From NCBI GenBank assembly GCA_900176545.1, contig FWXP01000002.1:1-64000 (forward strand): a stretch of 64,000 nucleotides of DNA, read 5' to 3'. Every line of letters begins with the position of its first letter. The stretch's first letter is position 1. The stretch comes from Oscillospiraceae bacterium (GTDB lineage Bacteria; Bacillota; Clostridia; Saccharofermentanales; Saccharofermentanaceae). Both the position numbers and the translations under genes were made by a program. The notes under the pieces are model-generated. The model worked only from the letters and a program-made list of their open reading frames with translations. It ran no database searches and was not told the DNA's origin. This document shows positions 26,541-35,999 of this stretch, in pieces.

Positions 26541-27107
26541 ATGAGCAGCCACTATTCGGATTATCAGAAGAAAGCGGTATCGGTCGATTCGCTGACTTTT
26601 GGCGAGATATCGGAGAAGGACAAGGAACTTCTTAAGAAGGTAAGGGGGGCATCCGTAAAGTCGCATCTGGGATTCATCATACTGATAGGTCTCATATTCG
26701 CGGTATGCGCATTCCTTCTTCTTAACAGCATCATCGCTCCCATAAGCAACATCTATGCCGAGATCGCATCCTTCCCTCTCTTTATCGGAGGCATGTTCCT
26801 GAGCGGCAGGATACTCTATAACTACCTCGGCGGCTGTAAGGGCCTGTGTAAGGGCGTAGTCATCAATGCCGACAGGCTCAAGGAGTTTTCCGAGAAGAGA
26901 AATGCCACTTTCCAGTACGTATTCGATATCTATCTGGAAGATAAGGACCAGACTCTCATGAGCTATTCCGTGCTCCCTGAAGTATTCGAGGCAGTAGGTC
27001 CCGGAGACGGCGTTCTCGTAGTAAAGGTAGGACGTAAGATCCAGGTTCTCGAAGACCCCGACCGTAAGGGCGTGATGGATGTAAGTAACATAAAGTCCGG
27101 TATCTGA
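26541..27107 (+). CDS. Two-helix membrane protein, function unknown
   Basis: A 188-residue protein with a charged N-terminus of ~45 residues, two adjacent membrane helices (IILIGLIFAVCAFLLLN and IASFPLFIGGMFLSGRI), and a C-terminal cytosolic domain of about 90 residues with strands YVFDIYLEDK and GVLVVKVGRKIQVLE. This helix-pair plus small beta domain recurs in Firmicute membrane proteins of unknown role. The ATG at 26541 is 9 bases from GGAG; ATGs at 26520 and 26535 are also in frame. It stands alone between the HerA pair and the HD-GYP operon. Confidence 0.6.
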   Translation: MSSHYSDYQKKAVSVDSLTFGEISEKDKELLKKVRGASVKSHLGFIILIGLIFAVCAFLLLNSIIAPISNIYAEIASFPLFIGGMFLSGRILYNYLGGCKGLCKGVVINADRLKEFSEKRNATFQYVFDIYLEDKDQTLMSYSVLPEVFEAVGPGDGVLVVKVGRKIQVLEDPDRKGVMDVSNIKSGI

Positions 27108-27188
27108 GGTGCGGCCGGCGGTTAGTGTAACGCCCTTGTGAACAATGATTTAAAAGATATATCCGAGGGACATTATATGCTCCGAAGG

Positions 27189-27197
27189 TGCTATAAT
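27189..27197 (+). promoter_or_regulatory. Extended -10 promoter of the HD-GYP operon
   Basis: TGCTATAAT, a perfect TATAAT with the TGN extension, lies about 90 bases before the TTG start at 27285. The leader between them holds an inverted repeat (CATCCC / GGGATG around 27240-27260). Confidence 0.6.
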
Positions 27198-27284
27198 GAG
27201 AATGTTAACGTAATTTGAGTTTTTCTTATTGTAATGCCGCATCCCGTAAGCGGGGATGGTTCGCAGGATAAAGGAGCAACAGCG

Positions 27285-28667
27285 TTGTCAAGCACCAAGA
27301 AGAGGAACATCATCGTCATTTTTATCATTACGCTCATCCTTGTGCTCGTCGCACTCTTAACGAGCGTGATAAAGACAGGTGCGTACAATAAGGAGGCTCA
27401 TCAGGGTATCTTCACGGGTGATTCTCTCTTCAGGATAGAAGACGATACTTCCAGGGATCTGTCTGTCAGGATCCAGCCCAGGAGCAGTACCTGGACCAAG
27501 ATCATCGATCTGGAAGGTGAAGGCTTAGAGGATCCTAATTTCCAGGCTTATACCATGGACTTTTATATCTCCAACAATACGGGAGATCAGGTATCCGACT
27601 ATTCATTTGTTCTTACGTTCGACCATGAAGTCTTCTTGATGTCGGCGTGGAACGGTTCACTGGAGATACATCAGAATTCCGGCGGCACGGAAAAGGTTGC
27701 CACCATTCCCGACCTTCGTGATTTTGATCCCGCTGACTACGATCTCGATATAGTAGATGTCGGCGGAGATATCCTTGTGCATATGCTCCCGGGGGATCAT
27801 ATCGTTTATATCCCGAGTTCGTCGGAGAATGCCATGGAGACTCCCATCGAGGCCAATCACGGCGTTGTTCCCGGCATTATCTTATACGCTCCTCTAGGTG
27901 AGGATATCTCGGGATCGGTCCTTCAGATCGATTACACATTTCATAGGGAACTTAAGGGCGAGACATTGTTCATGAGCTCTTTGGGTGCCCTGTCGCTGTG
28001 GTTCATCGCGCTTCTTGCATTCGTAGTAATCGAGATGCAGATAAGAAAGTACCGCGTCCAGCACGAGCACGATAATGATATGATCAAGGAATCCATCGAG
28101 ACCTTTACCGGCTTTATCGATGCCAAGGATCCCTATACCAACGGTCATTCCAACCGAGTGGCGGAATATACCAGGATGATCGCGGAGGAGATGGGCTACG
28201 ACGGAGAAGAGCTCGACCGTATCTTCTACATAGCTCTCCTTCATGACTGCGGTAAGATCGGCGTACCTGACAGCATCCTCTGTAAGCCCGGTAAGCTCAC
28301 CGAAGAGGAGTTCGAGACGATAAAATCACATACGACCAGAGGCAGTGAGATACTTCATGCCTTCAAGAGCCTTGACGATGTTGACGAAGGTGCTCTCTAT
28401 CACCATGAGAGATACGACGGCAAGGGCTACCCGGAAGGCAAGAAGGGCGAGGATATACCTCTTATCGCAAGAATGATCTGCGTAGCGGATTCCTTCGACG
28501 CCATGAACTCCAACAGGGTGTACAGGAAGAGGCTTACTAAGGAAGCCATAATAGAAGAGATAGAGACCAATAAGGGAACTCAGTTCGATCCTAATATCGC
28601 AGATATCTTACTTAAGCTCATAAGAAGCGGTAAGATAGATATGTCTCAAGGATCGGAGAAGGAATAA
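27285..28667 (+). CDS. Membrane-bound HD-GYP domain protein (putative c-di-GMP phosphodiesterase)
   Basis: The 460-residue protein has an N-terminal membrane helix, an extracytoplasmic sensor domain of about 210 residues, a second helix (SLWFIALLAFVVIEM) and a complete HD-GYP domain: HSNRVAEY, LLHDCGKIGVPD, HTTRGSEIL, HHERYDGKGYPEG and NKGTQFDP. The full HHE/DGKGYP set indicates a likely active cyclic-di-GMP hydrolase. The TTG at 27285 is chosen because AAAGGAG lies 8 bases ahead; an ATG-type start further up lacks one. It heads a tight operon with TfoX, GNAT, HD and HIT genes and complements the GGDEF protein at 48482. Confidence 0.85.
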   Translation: MSSTKKRNIIVIFIITLILVLVALLTSVIKTGAYNKEAHQGIFTGDSLFRIEDDTSRDLSVRIQPRSSTWTKIIDLEGEGLEDPNFQAYTMDFYISNNTGDQVSDYSFVLTFDHEVFLMSAWNGSLEIHQNSGGTEKVATIPDLRDFDPADYDLDIVDVGGDILVHMLPGDHIVYIPSSSENAMETPIEANHGVVPGIILYAPLGEDISGSVLQIDYTFHRELKGETLFMSSLGALSLWFIALLAFVVIEMQIRKYRVQHEHDNDMIKESIETFTGFIDAKDPYTNGHSNRVAEYTRMIAEEMGYDGEELDRIFYIALLHDCGKIGVPDSILCKPGKLTEEEFETIKSHTTRGSEILHAFKSLDDVDEGALYHHERYDGKGYPEGKKGEDIPLIARMICVADSFDAMNSNRVYRKRLTKEAIIEEIETNKGTQFDPNIADILLKLIRSGKIDMSQGSEKE

Positions 28668-28982
28668 ATGGCATCGAGCAAGGAATACCTGGAATTTATA
28701 TTAGAGCAGCTGTCCCTCCTGGACGATATATCTTATCGCGCCATGATGGGAGAATACATCATCTACTACCACGGCAAGGTCATGGGAGGTATCTACGACG
28801 ACCGCTTTCTCGTAAAGCAGACAAATGCAGCTTCTGAGCTTATGCCCTATGCTGACCTTGAGCTCCCTTACGAAGGCGCCAAGGAGATGTATCTCGTAGA
28901 TAATGTCGAGGATAAGGAATTCCTTCAGAATCTCTTCGATAAGATGTACCCGGAGCTTCCTGCTCCCAAGAAGAGGAAATGA
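28668..28982 (+). CDS. TfoX N-terminal domain protein
   Basis: A 104-residue protein that is a single TfoX/Sxy N-terminal domain: ISYRAMMGEYIIYYHGKVMGG, FLVKQTNAASELMP and the closing LPAPKKRK. In proteobacteria TfoX controls competence, but short Firmicute proteins of this domain have no settled role. The gene starts at the base after the HD-GYP stop and its own stop overlaps the GNAT gene, so it is inside the operon. Confidence 0.8.
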   Translation: MASSKEYLEFILEQLSLLDDISYRAMMGEYIIYYHGKVMGGIYDDRFLVKQTNAASELMPYADLELPYEGAKEMYLVDNVEDKEFLQNLFDKMYPELPAPKKRK

Positions 28983-29434
28983 TGATCACAGTCTGCGAAA
29001 TGCTATACGATAAGGATGAGATCATGCCTTCTGAGGCAGAGCTCATCGCCTTTGATTACAGATTCATAGAAGAGTACAGGGATTACTATAACAGGGCCTT
29101 TCGTCCCATGAGGGAAGCTCTTAACATAAAGCCCTACGACTGGTACGCTGATACGGAAGCTATAAGAGCCAAGGCGAAGGATATCTTCCTTCTGACAGAA
29201 GGAGAAGAGCTCGTAGGTTCCGTTGCCTGCTACGGCAATGAAGTCGACGACCTCTTTGTCACAGATGAGTACAAGCGGAAAGGCTACGGAAGGAAGATCC
29301 TGCTGTGGGCCATGGACCATATAAGGTCTCAGGGGCATAAGGATATAGTCCTTCATGTTGCCATGTGGAACAGCAATGCCCTCAGGCTCTATACCGATAC
29401 GGGATTCAGGATAACGAAGACGGAAGATGTGTGA
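28979..29434 (+). CDS. GNAT-family N-acetyltransferase
   Basis: A 151-residue protein with the GNAT fold in its second half: LVGSVACYGNEVDDLFV, the acetyl-CoA pyrophosphate loop RKGYGRKIL, and HVAMWNSNALRLYTDTGFR at the end, the usual motif B. The substrate is unknown. Its ATG overlaps the TfoX stop by 4 bases and its stop overlaps the next gene by 8, indicating translational coupling. Confidence 0.85.
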   Translation: MMITVCEMLYDKDEIMPSEAELIAFDYRFIEEYRDYYNRAFRPMREALNIKPYDWYADTEAIRAKAKDIFLLTEGEELVGSVACYGNEVDDLFVTDEYKRKGYGRKILLWAMDHIRSQGHKDIVLHVAMWNSNALRLYTDTGFRITKTEDV

Positions 29435-29993
29435 CAACGAACTGATAGATGAAGCAACAGGATATATAACGGATCTTTTCAGAGGGAATAGTGACGGACA
29501 TGACCTTGAACATACCTTGAGGGTATATCGCTGTGCCATGGCTATCGCTTCCGAAGAGGAGTGCGATATGGAAGTAGTCGCTCTCGCGTCTCTTTTGCAC
29601 GACGCGGACGATAAGAAGCTCTTTGATACTGCGGAGAATAAGAATGCCCGCTTCTTTCTCTCTTCCCGCGTCCCTGATAAGTGTGAGAGGATAATAGAGG
29701 TCATCAACTGCGTATCTTATAGAAGCAATAAGGACAGTATCCCTTCCACCATCGAAGGGAAGATAGTACAGGATGCCGACCGCCTGGATGCCATAGGAGC
29801 CATAGGCATCGCACGTACCTTTATGTACGGCGGAAGTCACGGGAGATCTATAGAAGATACGAGGGAGCATTTCGAGGAGAAGCTGCTCCTTCTTAAAGAT
29901 AAGATGAATACAGCTGCGGCGAAGAAGATCGCTTCTTCTCGCCACGAATATCTCCTGTCCTTCCTTAAGGAACTGGAAGTAGAACTAAGCTAA
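29427..29993 (+). CDS. HD-domain phosphohydrolase
   Basis: A 188-residue cytosolic protein with the HD superfamily metal-binding set: HDLEHTLRVYRCA near residue 25, LLHDADDKK near 50, a further histidine-free SYRSNKD region, and VQDADRLDAIGAIG near 115. This order is that of the YedJ-like HD group, which hydrolyses nucleotides or related phosphate compounds. It overlaps the GNAT gene by 8 bases and precedes the HIT gene by 13. Confidence 0.8.
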   Translation: MCDNELIDEATGYITDLFRGNSDGHDLEHTLRVYRCAMAIASEEECDMEVVALASLLHDADDKKLFDTAENKNARFFLSSRVPDKCERIIEVINCVSYRSNKDSIPSTIEGKIVQDADRLDAIGAIGIARTFMYGGSHGRSIEDTREHFEEKLLLLKDKMNTAAAKKIASSRHEYLLSFLKELEVELS

Positions 29994-30006
29994 GGGAGGA
30001 TACTTT

Positions 30007-30405
30007 ATGTGCTTATTCTGTGATATCGCAGACCACACCTTCAAGGATGCCTACATAGTGGATGAGACGGAGAAGACCATTACTTTCCTTGACATCAACC
30101 CCGCTAACGAAGGGCATGTGCTTATTATCCCCAAGATGCATGTGGACTCCATCCTGGATCTTCCCGACGACTATGTGCTGGAGATCACTGCCGTTTCCAG
30201 GAAGATCGTTCGCGCATATAAGGAAGTCTACTGCGCTCCCGGCTATGGTGTTATGCAGAACGGGGGAGCTAACTGCGAGTTCGGGCACTTCCATTTCCAT
30301 GTATTTCCCAGGCTTCCGGGGGACGGATATGACTGGGTATATCCCGAAGGGGAAAAGGAAGTATCCGCCGAAGTCGCAGCTAAGCTTTCTAAGGCTATAT
30401 CTTAA
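30007..30405 (+). CDS. HIT-family nucleotide-binding protein
   Basis: The 132-residue protein has the histidine triad GHFHFHVF (His94, His96, His98), the N-terminal CLFCDIA opening of zinc-containing bacterial HIT proteins and NPANEGHVLIIPKMH. Members hydrolyse or transfer AMP from nucleotide conjugates. It is the final gene of the HD-GYP operon and starts behind GGGAGG. Its 3' end overlaps the convergent lipoprotein gene by 4 bases. Confidence 0.9.
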   Translation: MCLFCDIADHTFKDAYIVDETEKTITFLDINPANEGHVLIIPKMHVDSILDLPDDYVLEITAVSRKIVRAYKEVYCAPGYGVMQNGGANCEFGHFHFHVFPRLPGDGYDWVYPEGEKEVSAEVAAKLSKAIS

Positions 30406-30791
30406 GCTATCTCGAACTCAAAGTCTCCGTCTTCACAAGTCCCGTCAGATTCGATGATCACATATACATGGTGAAAGTCGATGCCTGAGATAGAGTCGTC
30501 TACTTCCTCGCCGCCTTCTATGGTAAAGAGGTCTCTCTTCTCGCCGTCGTAGTCTACATATACGGTGACGCTTCCTTCTTCGAGGGTCGCGGTGTAGTAG
30601 AGGGTATCCTTGTCCTTATCGCTGTTGTTCAGATCCAGCACACGTGTGCCGTTGAACTTATCGAACCTCTGGTAAGCCTTGTTATTGCCCTCGGACGAGA
30701 TAAGGACCGTGGCGGAGTAGTGCTCGTTATAACCGCTGCATCCCGTGAGGATAAGTGCTGCTGCCGTTAATGCAATGATCGCTCTTTTCAT
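30402..30791 (-). CDS. Small lipoprotein, function unknown
   Basis: A 129-residue protein with a lipoprotein signal peptide (MKRAIIALTAAALILTGC); the lipobox LTGC would be cut to leave a lipid-modified cysteine. The mature part has alternating strands (YTATLEEGSVTVYVDY) and is acidic, like a small beta-sandwich held at the outer face of the membrane. The ATG at 30791 is 9 bases from GGGAGG; a second ATG at 30797 is only 3 bases away from it. No family was recognised. Confidence 0.65.
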   Translation of the reverse strand: MKRAIIALTAAALILTGCSGYNEHYSATVLISSEGNNKAYQRFDKFNGTRVLDLNNSDKDKDTLYYTATLEEGSVTVYVDYDGEKRDLFTIEGGEEVDDSISGIDFHHVYVIIESDGTCEDGDFEFEIA

Positions 30792-30866
30792 GTTCATATA
30801 CCTCCCTTACTGAACCTACTCTACGCCTCGGGAGGATCTCATACATCTGACCCGCGTCACATGCGT

Positions 30867-30895
30867 ATATGACTGCGGTCATATCCTGTTATAAT
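30867..30895 (+). promoter_or_regulatory. Promoter with palindromic operator ahead of the XRE gene
   Basis: A perfect 7-bp inverted repeat ATATGAC-TGCG-GTCATAT (30867-30884) is followed by TATAAT at 30890-30895. With a 17-base spacer the -35 would lie inside the left arm, so a bound protein would block polymerase. The XRE protein encoded from 30999 is the natural candidate. Confidence 0.5.
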
Positions 30896-30998
30896 GGGGG
30901 TGCAACCCCGGGTTGACAAAGTTCAAGCCACGGCTGGTGGAGCTGCTACGACAGATGTTGCTATATTGGGCTCATCACGATTCAAGGAGGACGACAAC

Positions 30999-31379
30999 AT
31001 GAATATAGCAGACAGGATCCAGAGTCTTAGAAAGGCCAAGGGCATGTCACAGGAGCAGCTTGCAGATGCAGTAGGGGTATCGAGACAGGCAGTATCCAAG
31101 TGGGAGAGCGAACAGGCAACACCTGACCTTGATAAGGTAGTTATCATGAGCGACATATTCGAGGTGACTACGGATTACATATTGAAGGGGATAGAACCCG
31201 CAGTCTCGGATGACCACAAGACCATAGGGGACGTCCTGGATCAGAAGGTACTCACAGAGAATAACGGCAAGAAGGTAAAGTGCTTCCTTAAGTATGCCCT
31301 TATAGGACTTGCGACTCTCGTGGGAATAGACTTCATAATCTTTGTTATCTATGTGCTCATAAACGGACTTCCCTCATAA
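30999..31379 (+). CDS. XRE-family regulator with a C-terminal membrane helix
   Basis: The 126-residue protein has an XRE helix-turn-helix in residues 4-58 ([20 protein letters not shown], then [16 protein letters not shown]) and a membrane helix at the end ([22 protein letters not shown]). Such membrane-tethered XRE proteins are common in Firmicutes and may act as small sensors. The start is set by AAGGAGG; the frame is open to 30894, but that leader does not resemble protein. It precedes the M13 peptidase/exporter operon by ~130 bases and may control it or itself through the palindrome upstream. Confidence 0.8.
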   Translation: MNIADRIQSLRKAKGMSQEQLADAVGVSRQAVSKWESEQATPDLDKVVIMSDIFEVTTDYILKGIEPAVSDDHKTIGDVLDQKVLTENNGKKVKCFLKYALIGLATLVGIDFIIFVIYVLINGLPS

Positions 31380-31506
31380 GGGAAACTTGAGACTTCGTAT
31401 CTTATCATTTTCTTTAACTTCGATTGACATATCTTTAAAGCTTAACGGTTAGTATATCGGTGTGAAATCGGTTGATTCACATCAACCAAGTTTTGTGGAG
31501 ATATGT

Positions 31507-33507
31507 ATGAAAAGAATCGCAGGTATAACCCTAACAGCAGCTATGCTGCTCTCTGCCGTCACCGGATGCACCGCGCTAACGGATCAGGCGGCGACAGATC
31601 CGTCTGAGTCAGAAGTAACGGATCTCGGACCGGCAAGACCTCAGGATGACTTCTACAGGTATGTCAATCAGGAAACGCTCGATAACGCTGAGTTCGAATA
31701 CGGCTCTGTTGTCGCAGGTCAGGCTTTCAGGTCCGAGATGATCAACGACCAGCTCGAAGGCATCGTAGGTGATGTCATCGCAGGAAGCGGATATGAGGCA
31801 GGAAGTGAAGAGGACATAATAAAGACCGCTTATGATCTTTATATGGATTACGATTTTGAGAACGAGGATATCCCCGAGGATCTCGAGCAGATCATCGAGC
31901 GGATCGATAATGCCTCTACGGTAGATGAGATCCTGGCGATAGATGCCGAGCTCGTAAGAGATTACGGTGTCTCGAGCCTTCTTAACGTAGCTCCTGACGT
32001 CAATCCCTTTGCGCCTCAGGAGATGGTGATGCATATCGCTCAGATCAACGATATGCTCGGCGTATCCTTTACTGCCATAAGGGATGGCGACAGTTCCTTC
32101 GATACAGTCAAGACAAATGCCCAGGTCATCATGCTGACCTGCGAAGAGGATCTCGATATCGTAGATGAGAATTCATCCGATCTTGCGTATCTTACGCTCG
32201 ATCTTTATACGGCTACGGACATGGAAGTCATCGACGATCCCATGAGCTATGAATATATCGCGCTCTATCCTGCAGATCAGATAGAGGAGGTATTGTCCAA
32301 TATCGATCTTGAGGGTTATCTCTCCGATATCGGATTCGATACATCACTTATCAATGAATATTCCCTGAGCGACTTAGGTCAGCTTGAAGCATTAAATGAG
32401 ATCTTGATCGACGATAACATCGAGGAGATCAAGGCGGTGGAGCTCGGAAGGTTATACCTTCAGTATGCAAGATATATCGCTCCTCATTATCCCGAGCTCG
32501 GCGGCTATATCTCAAGGGACTATAACTCCAAGGAAGAGCAGGCTATGGATGAGATAGTCTATGAGTTCTCTTCCGAGACTGATCCCTTATATGTTGAGCA
32601 GTATTACACCGAAGAGGCGGACGAAGCTTTAAGGTCTATGTGTGACGATATAAGGGAAGGATACAGGGCCCTGATATCCGGTGCCGAATGGCTCAGTGAG
32701 AGCACGAGGGAAGAGCTCCTTTTAAAGCTCGATAACATCGTATACGTTACGGGTATGAACGTCGAAAGGCATGACCCTTCCGAGTACTGCGATGTTACCG
32801 GAAGCAACTACTATGAGTACTGCCTGAGCTATACAAGACACCAGCAGAATGAGATGATCACAAAGTTCGGTGATGAGCTCTCAAGAGACGAGGTCATGAT
32901 GCAGATGCAGACATTCAATGCATGCTATCAGCCTTCCTTCAATAACATCACCATTACTGTTGCCATCATGAACGCTCCCTTCTTTGATGTAGATGCTGAT
33001 TACTACACGAATCTCGGAGGTCTTGGCATGGTCATCGCTCATGAGATGGGACATGCTTTCGACAGCAACTGTATCCTCTTTAACGCTGCCGGCGAGTACG
33101 ATCCTTCCTGGATCCCCGACGACGATATGCAGACTCTCCTTGACCGCTACGATCAGGCTGTATCCTACTTCGAGGACAACTTCACCGTATTCGGTGTATA
33201 CCATGTTGACGGAGAGCTTACGCTCGGTGAGAACTATGCGGATCTCGGAGCCATGGAGTGCATAACATCTCTTTGCGAGAACGAGGAGCAGCTCGTTCTC
33301 CTCTTCGAGAATTACGCGAGGATCTGGTGTGAGAAGACCACAGATGACAATATCGTAGATAGTCTTGCTTACGATGTTCACAGCCCTGCGATGGTAAGGG
33401 TAAATGCTATCTTAAGCACTAACGAAGCTTTCTATGAGACCTACGATGTTTCCGAAGGTGACGGTATGTATATCGCACCCGAGAACAGGATCTCAAGATG
33501 GTATTGA
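31507..33507 (+). CDS. M13-family (neprilysin-like) zinc metallopeptidase lipoprotein
   Basis: A 666-residue protein with a lipoprotein signal peptide ending in a TGC lipobox (MKRIAGITLTAAMLLSAVTGC), an N-terminal M13 helical domain (DDFYRYVNQETLDNAEF), and a C-terminal catalytic domain. The zinc site is complete: HEMGH with His512 and His516, and the GENYADLGA segment with Glu575 and Asp579; the SFNNITITVAIMNAPFF substrate strand is also present. It should degrade short peptides outside the cell. It starts behind GGAG and is followed after 16 bases by an FtsX exporter and its ATPase, suggesting a peptide export or processing unit. Confidence 0.88.
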   Translation: MKRIAGITLTAAMLLSAVTGCTALTDQAATDPSESEVTDLGPARPQDDFYRYVNQETLDNAEFEYGSVVAGQAFRSEMINDQLEGIVGDVIAGSGYEAGSEEDIIKTAYDLYMDYDFENEDIPEDLEQIIERIDNASTVDEILAIDAELVRDYGVSSLLNVAPDVNPFAPQEMVMHIAQINDMLGVSFTAIRDGDSSFDTVKTNAQVIMLTCEEDLDIVDENSSDLAYLTLDLYTATDMEVIDDPMSYEYIALYPADQIEEVLSNIDLEGYLSDIGFDTSLINEYSLSDLGQLEALNEILIDDNIEEIKAVELGRLYLQYARYIAPHYPELGGYISRDYNSKEEQAMDEIVYEFSSETDPLYVEQYYTEEADEALRSMCDDIREGYRALISGAEWLSESTREELLLKLDNIVYVTGMNVERHDPSEYCDVTGSNYYEYCLSYTRHQQNEMITKFGDELSRDEVMMQMQTFNACYQPSFNNITITVAIMNAPFFDVDADYYTNLGGLGMVIAHEMGHAFDSNCILFNAAGEYDPSWIPDDDMQTLLDRYDQAVSYFEDNFTVFGVYHVDGELTLGENYADLGAMECITSLCENEEQLVLLFENYARIWCEKTTDDNIVDSLAYDVHSPAMVRVNAILSTNEAFYETYDVSEGDGMYIAPENRISRWY

Positions 33508-33523
33508 TGAGGTGGCGTAAAAG

Positions 33524-35980
33524 ATGAACATTGTACTTAAGAATTCACTCAAGAACATTATCGGGAAGCCTTTCCGTACGCTCCTTGTTACCTTTACGAT
33601 CTTTATGTGCTGCATAAGCGCACTTATCTCTTTTGATATGGGAGGCATCATCCCCAGAGTCGTAGAGAGCTTCTACGGAAGCGTATCCAGAGCAGACATA
33701 ATGGTATATTCCGACGGAAGGGATCTTACAGAACTCCCCGAAGGATTCCCCGAATCCGACAGGCTCAATATAACTACCGACAGCGAGATGCTCTATAAGC
33801 CCATCGACGGTGAGTACGCATATGTTACTACGGATTCCCTGTATATCTACGGTATGGATATCGACGAAGCGGTCGATATGGAATTCTTAGATCACATCGA
33901 CCTCAAGGAAGGTGAGATCTACGTCACAAATGAATTTGCAGAGGACTTCGGCTACAAGGTCGGTGATACGTATGTAGTACATGACAGAGCCGAGAACGAA
34001 GTGGAGCTTACTATCGCCGGAGTATTCCCGAAGGACAATAAGAATCCTCTCCTTACGGGTTATTCGGCCGTAGCTTCCAGAGAGACTTCGGATATATTAT
34101 CCTGCGGCTACAGGACAACGGATATCGTCCTTATAGATATCCATGACGATTCAAAGATCGAAGAGGGCAAGGATCTTATCGAAGCACAGCATCCCGGTAT
34201 CGGTATCACCGATATGTTCATCAATGATGCTTTCATGAAGGTCGTTACCGAATTCGAGCTCATCTTCTACCTTCTCTTTGCGGCGACGGTATTGCTCGTA
34301 ATATTCGTTACGTCTTCCATCTGCAACAGGATCGTAAGTGAGAGGATGTCATATATCGGTACTCTTCGAAGCCTCGGTATGAGCAGCGGCCGTACTGCAG
34401 GTATCCTCCTTCTGGAGAATATCCTCTATGCGATCTTGGGTGCGGTGCCCGCTGCTATCATCTATTCCATCTTAAGAGATATCGCCCTTGATAAGATCAT
34501 GGGAACAGATGCCGTCAAGTCAATGGGTATCCAGATCCCCGGCCTTTCCAAGGTCCTTATCGCGGGAGTCATCATCTTCGCTGTCGTTATCGAGTGTCTT
34601 ATTCCTCTGAAGGCTATCCTTCGTGCGCTTAAGACATCTATAAGAGACATCATCTTCGATAACAGGGATACGGCTTACAGATTCGGAAAGTCTTCGCTTA
34701 TCATCGGTCTCATCCTTACTGCGGTCGCTGCCCTTTGCGTAATATTCAATAAGAACCTGGGAACAGCCATCGCATGTCTTCTCGCATCTATCGGAGCATT
34801 GGCGCTGCTCTTCCCCAGGATCTTAAAGTATGTGACTCTTGCCATAAGGAAGATATGTGAGAAGACCGGTAATTCCAGATGGGATCTTGCAGCCGTAGAG
34901 GCGATCTCCAGAAAGAGTACGGTCGGAAGCGGCGTGCTGGCAGCGACTGCATCCGCTATGTGCGTAGTAGTCGTAGCAGTTGCAAATATCCTCTTTGGTA
35001 TCAATCCCGATATCCCTTATACATGCGATGTGGTAGCTGAGTGTACCGAACCCATGAAGTACTACTCCTATGTCGAGGATATAGAAGGAGTTACCGATAC
35101 TGAGGCTATCTACAGACAGGCTATCTATCTGGCCGTAGAAGGCGAAGATGTTACTAACCTTGCATATGCTTACGCTCTTCCCGACGGCGGATATAAGTAC
35201 TATACGGAATTTGAGGGACTGCCCGACAGCATCCCTACGGGCGGTATCGTTCTCGATACGAGATATGCCGCAAGGAAGGGAGTAGAAGTAGGCGATACCA
35301 TCAACCTGGTATTCGACCCCGACAATGTCCTTCCCGTCAAGAGAGAGTTCACGGTAACGGCAATAGTAGACGACATCTCCGATGAAGGTATCGAGACTGT
35401 CATAATGTCTCAGGATGAATACATCGCCATCTATCGCGACCGTCCTTCTGCTCTCCTTGTATGCTGCGACGATCCCGACAGCGTCAAGGATATCATGGAG
35501 ACATACGGCACGGATTCGTACGCATCTGTAAAGACGACAACAAAACTTGCCGAGGAGAATAAGACTAACGGCGCGGTGATCGATGCCGTTATCAACACGA
35601 TCATCACCATAGCTATCGGCATGACAGCCATCGGTGTTATCAGTAATCTCATTATCGGCTTCGAAGGAAGAAAGAAGGAATGTGCGGTACTGCTCTCTAC
35701 TTCCATGAACAAGAGCACATTATCGGGCATCCTCTTCAAGGAAGTATTTATCACTTCCGTTACCGCTACAAGTATAGGAGTGGCTCTGGGAACCTTCCTT
35801 CTTACTGTCGTAGCCAAGGCTTTCGACAAGTCCGAGCTCTTCTCGCTGGATATGGATATCGACTATAAGAGGAGTCTTATCTTCTTTGTGGTGTTGACAT
35901 TAGTCTTCACACTGACGGTACTCTTCCCCATAAAGAACCTTAAGAAGATGAAGATCTCCGAGCAGATCAAGTACGAATAA
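33524..35980 (+). CDS. ABC transporter permease with two FtsX domains, peptidase-linked
   Basis: An 818-residue membrane protein with one N-terminal helix (ISFDM region near 25), a large extracytoplasmic domain of ~190 residues, a three-helix FtsX core (~235-380), extra helices near 390-440, a second external domain, and a last FtsX core that ends MKISEQIKYE. This is the MacB-like architecture. It lies 16 bases after the M13 lipoprotein and 19 before its ATPase. Partner logic suggests it moves peptides or lipids at the outer face of the membrane, but no substrate is known. Confidence 0.85.
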   Translation: MNIVLKNSLKNIIGKPFRTLLVTFTIFMCCISALISFDMGGIIPRVVESFYGSVSRADIMVYSDGRDLTELPEGFPESDRLNITTDSEMLYKPIDGEYAYVTTDSLYIYGMDIDEAVDMEFLDHIDLKEGEIYVTNEFAEDFGYKVGDTYVVHDRAENEVELTIAGVFPKDNKNPLLTGYSAVASRETSDILSCGYRTTDIVLIDIHDDSKIEEGKDLIEAQHPGIGITDMFINDAFMKVVTEFELIFYLLFAATVLLVIFVTSSICNRIVSERMSYIGTLRSLGMSSGRTAGILLLENILYAILGAVPAAIIYSILRDIALDKIMGTDAVKSMGIQIPGLSKVLIAGVIIFAVVIECLIPLKAILRALKTSIRDIIFDNRDTAYRFGKSSLIIGLILTAVAALCVIFNKNLGTAIACLLASIGALALLFPRILKYVTLAIRKICEKTGNSRWDLAAVEAISRKSTVGSGVLAATASAMCVVVVAVANILFGINPDIPYTCDVVAECTEPMKYYSYVEDIEGVTDTEAIYRQAIYLAVEGEDVTNLAYAYALPDGGYKYYTEFEGLPDSIPTGGIVLDTRYAARKGVEVGDTINLVFDPDNVLPVKREFTVTAIVDDISDEGIETVIMSQDEYIAIYRDRPSALLVCCDDPDSVKDIMETYGTDSYASVKTTTKLAEENKTNGAVIDAVINTIITIAIGMTAIGVISNLIIGFEGRKKECAVLLSTSMNKSTLSGILFKEVFITSVTATSIGVALGTFLLTVVAKAFDKSELFSLDMDIDYKRSLIFFVVLTLVFTLTVLFPIKNLKKMKISEQIKYE

Positions 35981-35999
35981 TCCCATTTGGAGGCATAAC

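Noticed and set aside
27234-27284. N-terminal extension of the HD-GYP protein starting at 27234
   Set aside because: The region holds an inverted repeat and a strong ribosome site aimed at the TTG at 27285, so it is treated as untranslated leader.
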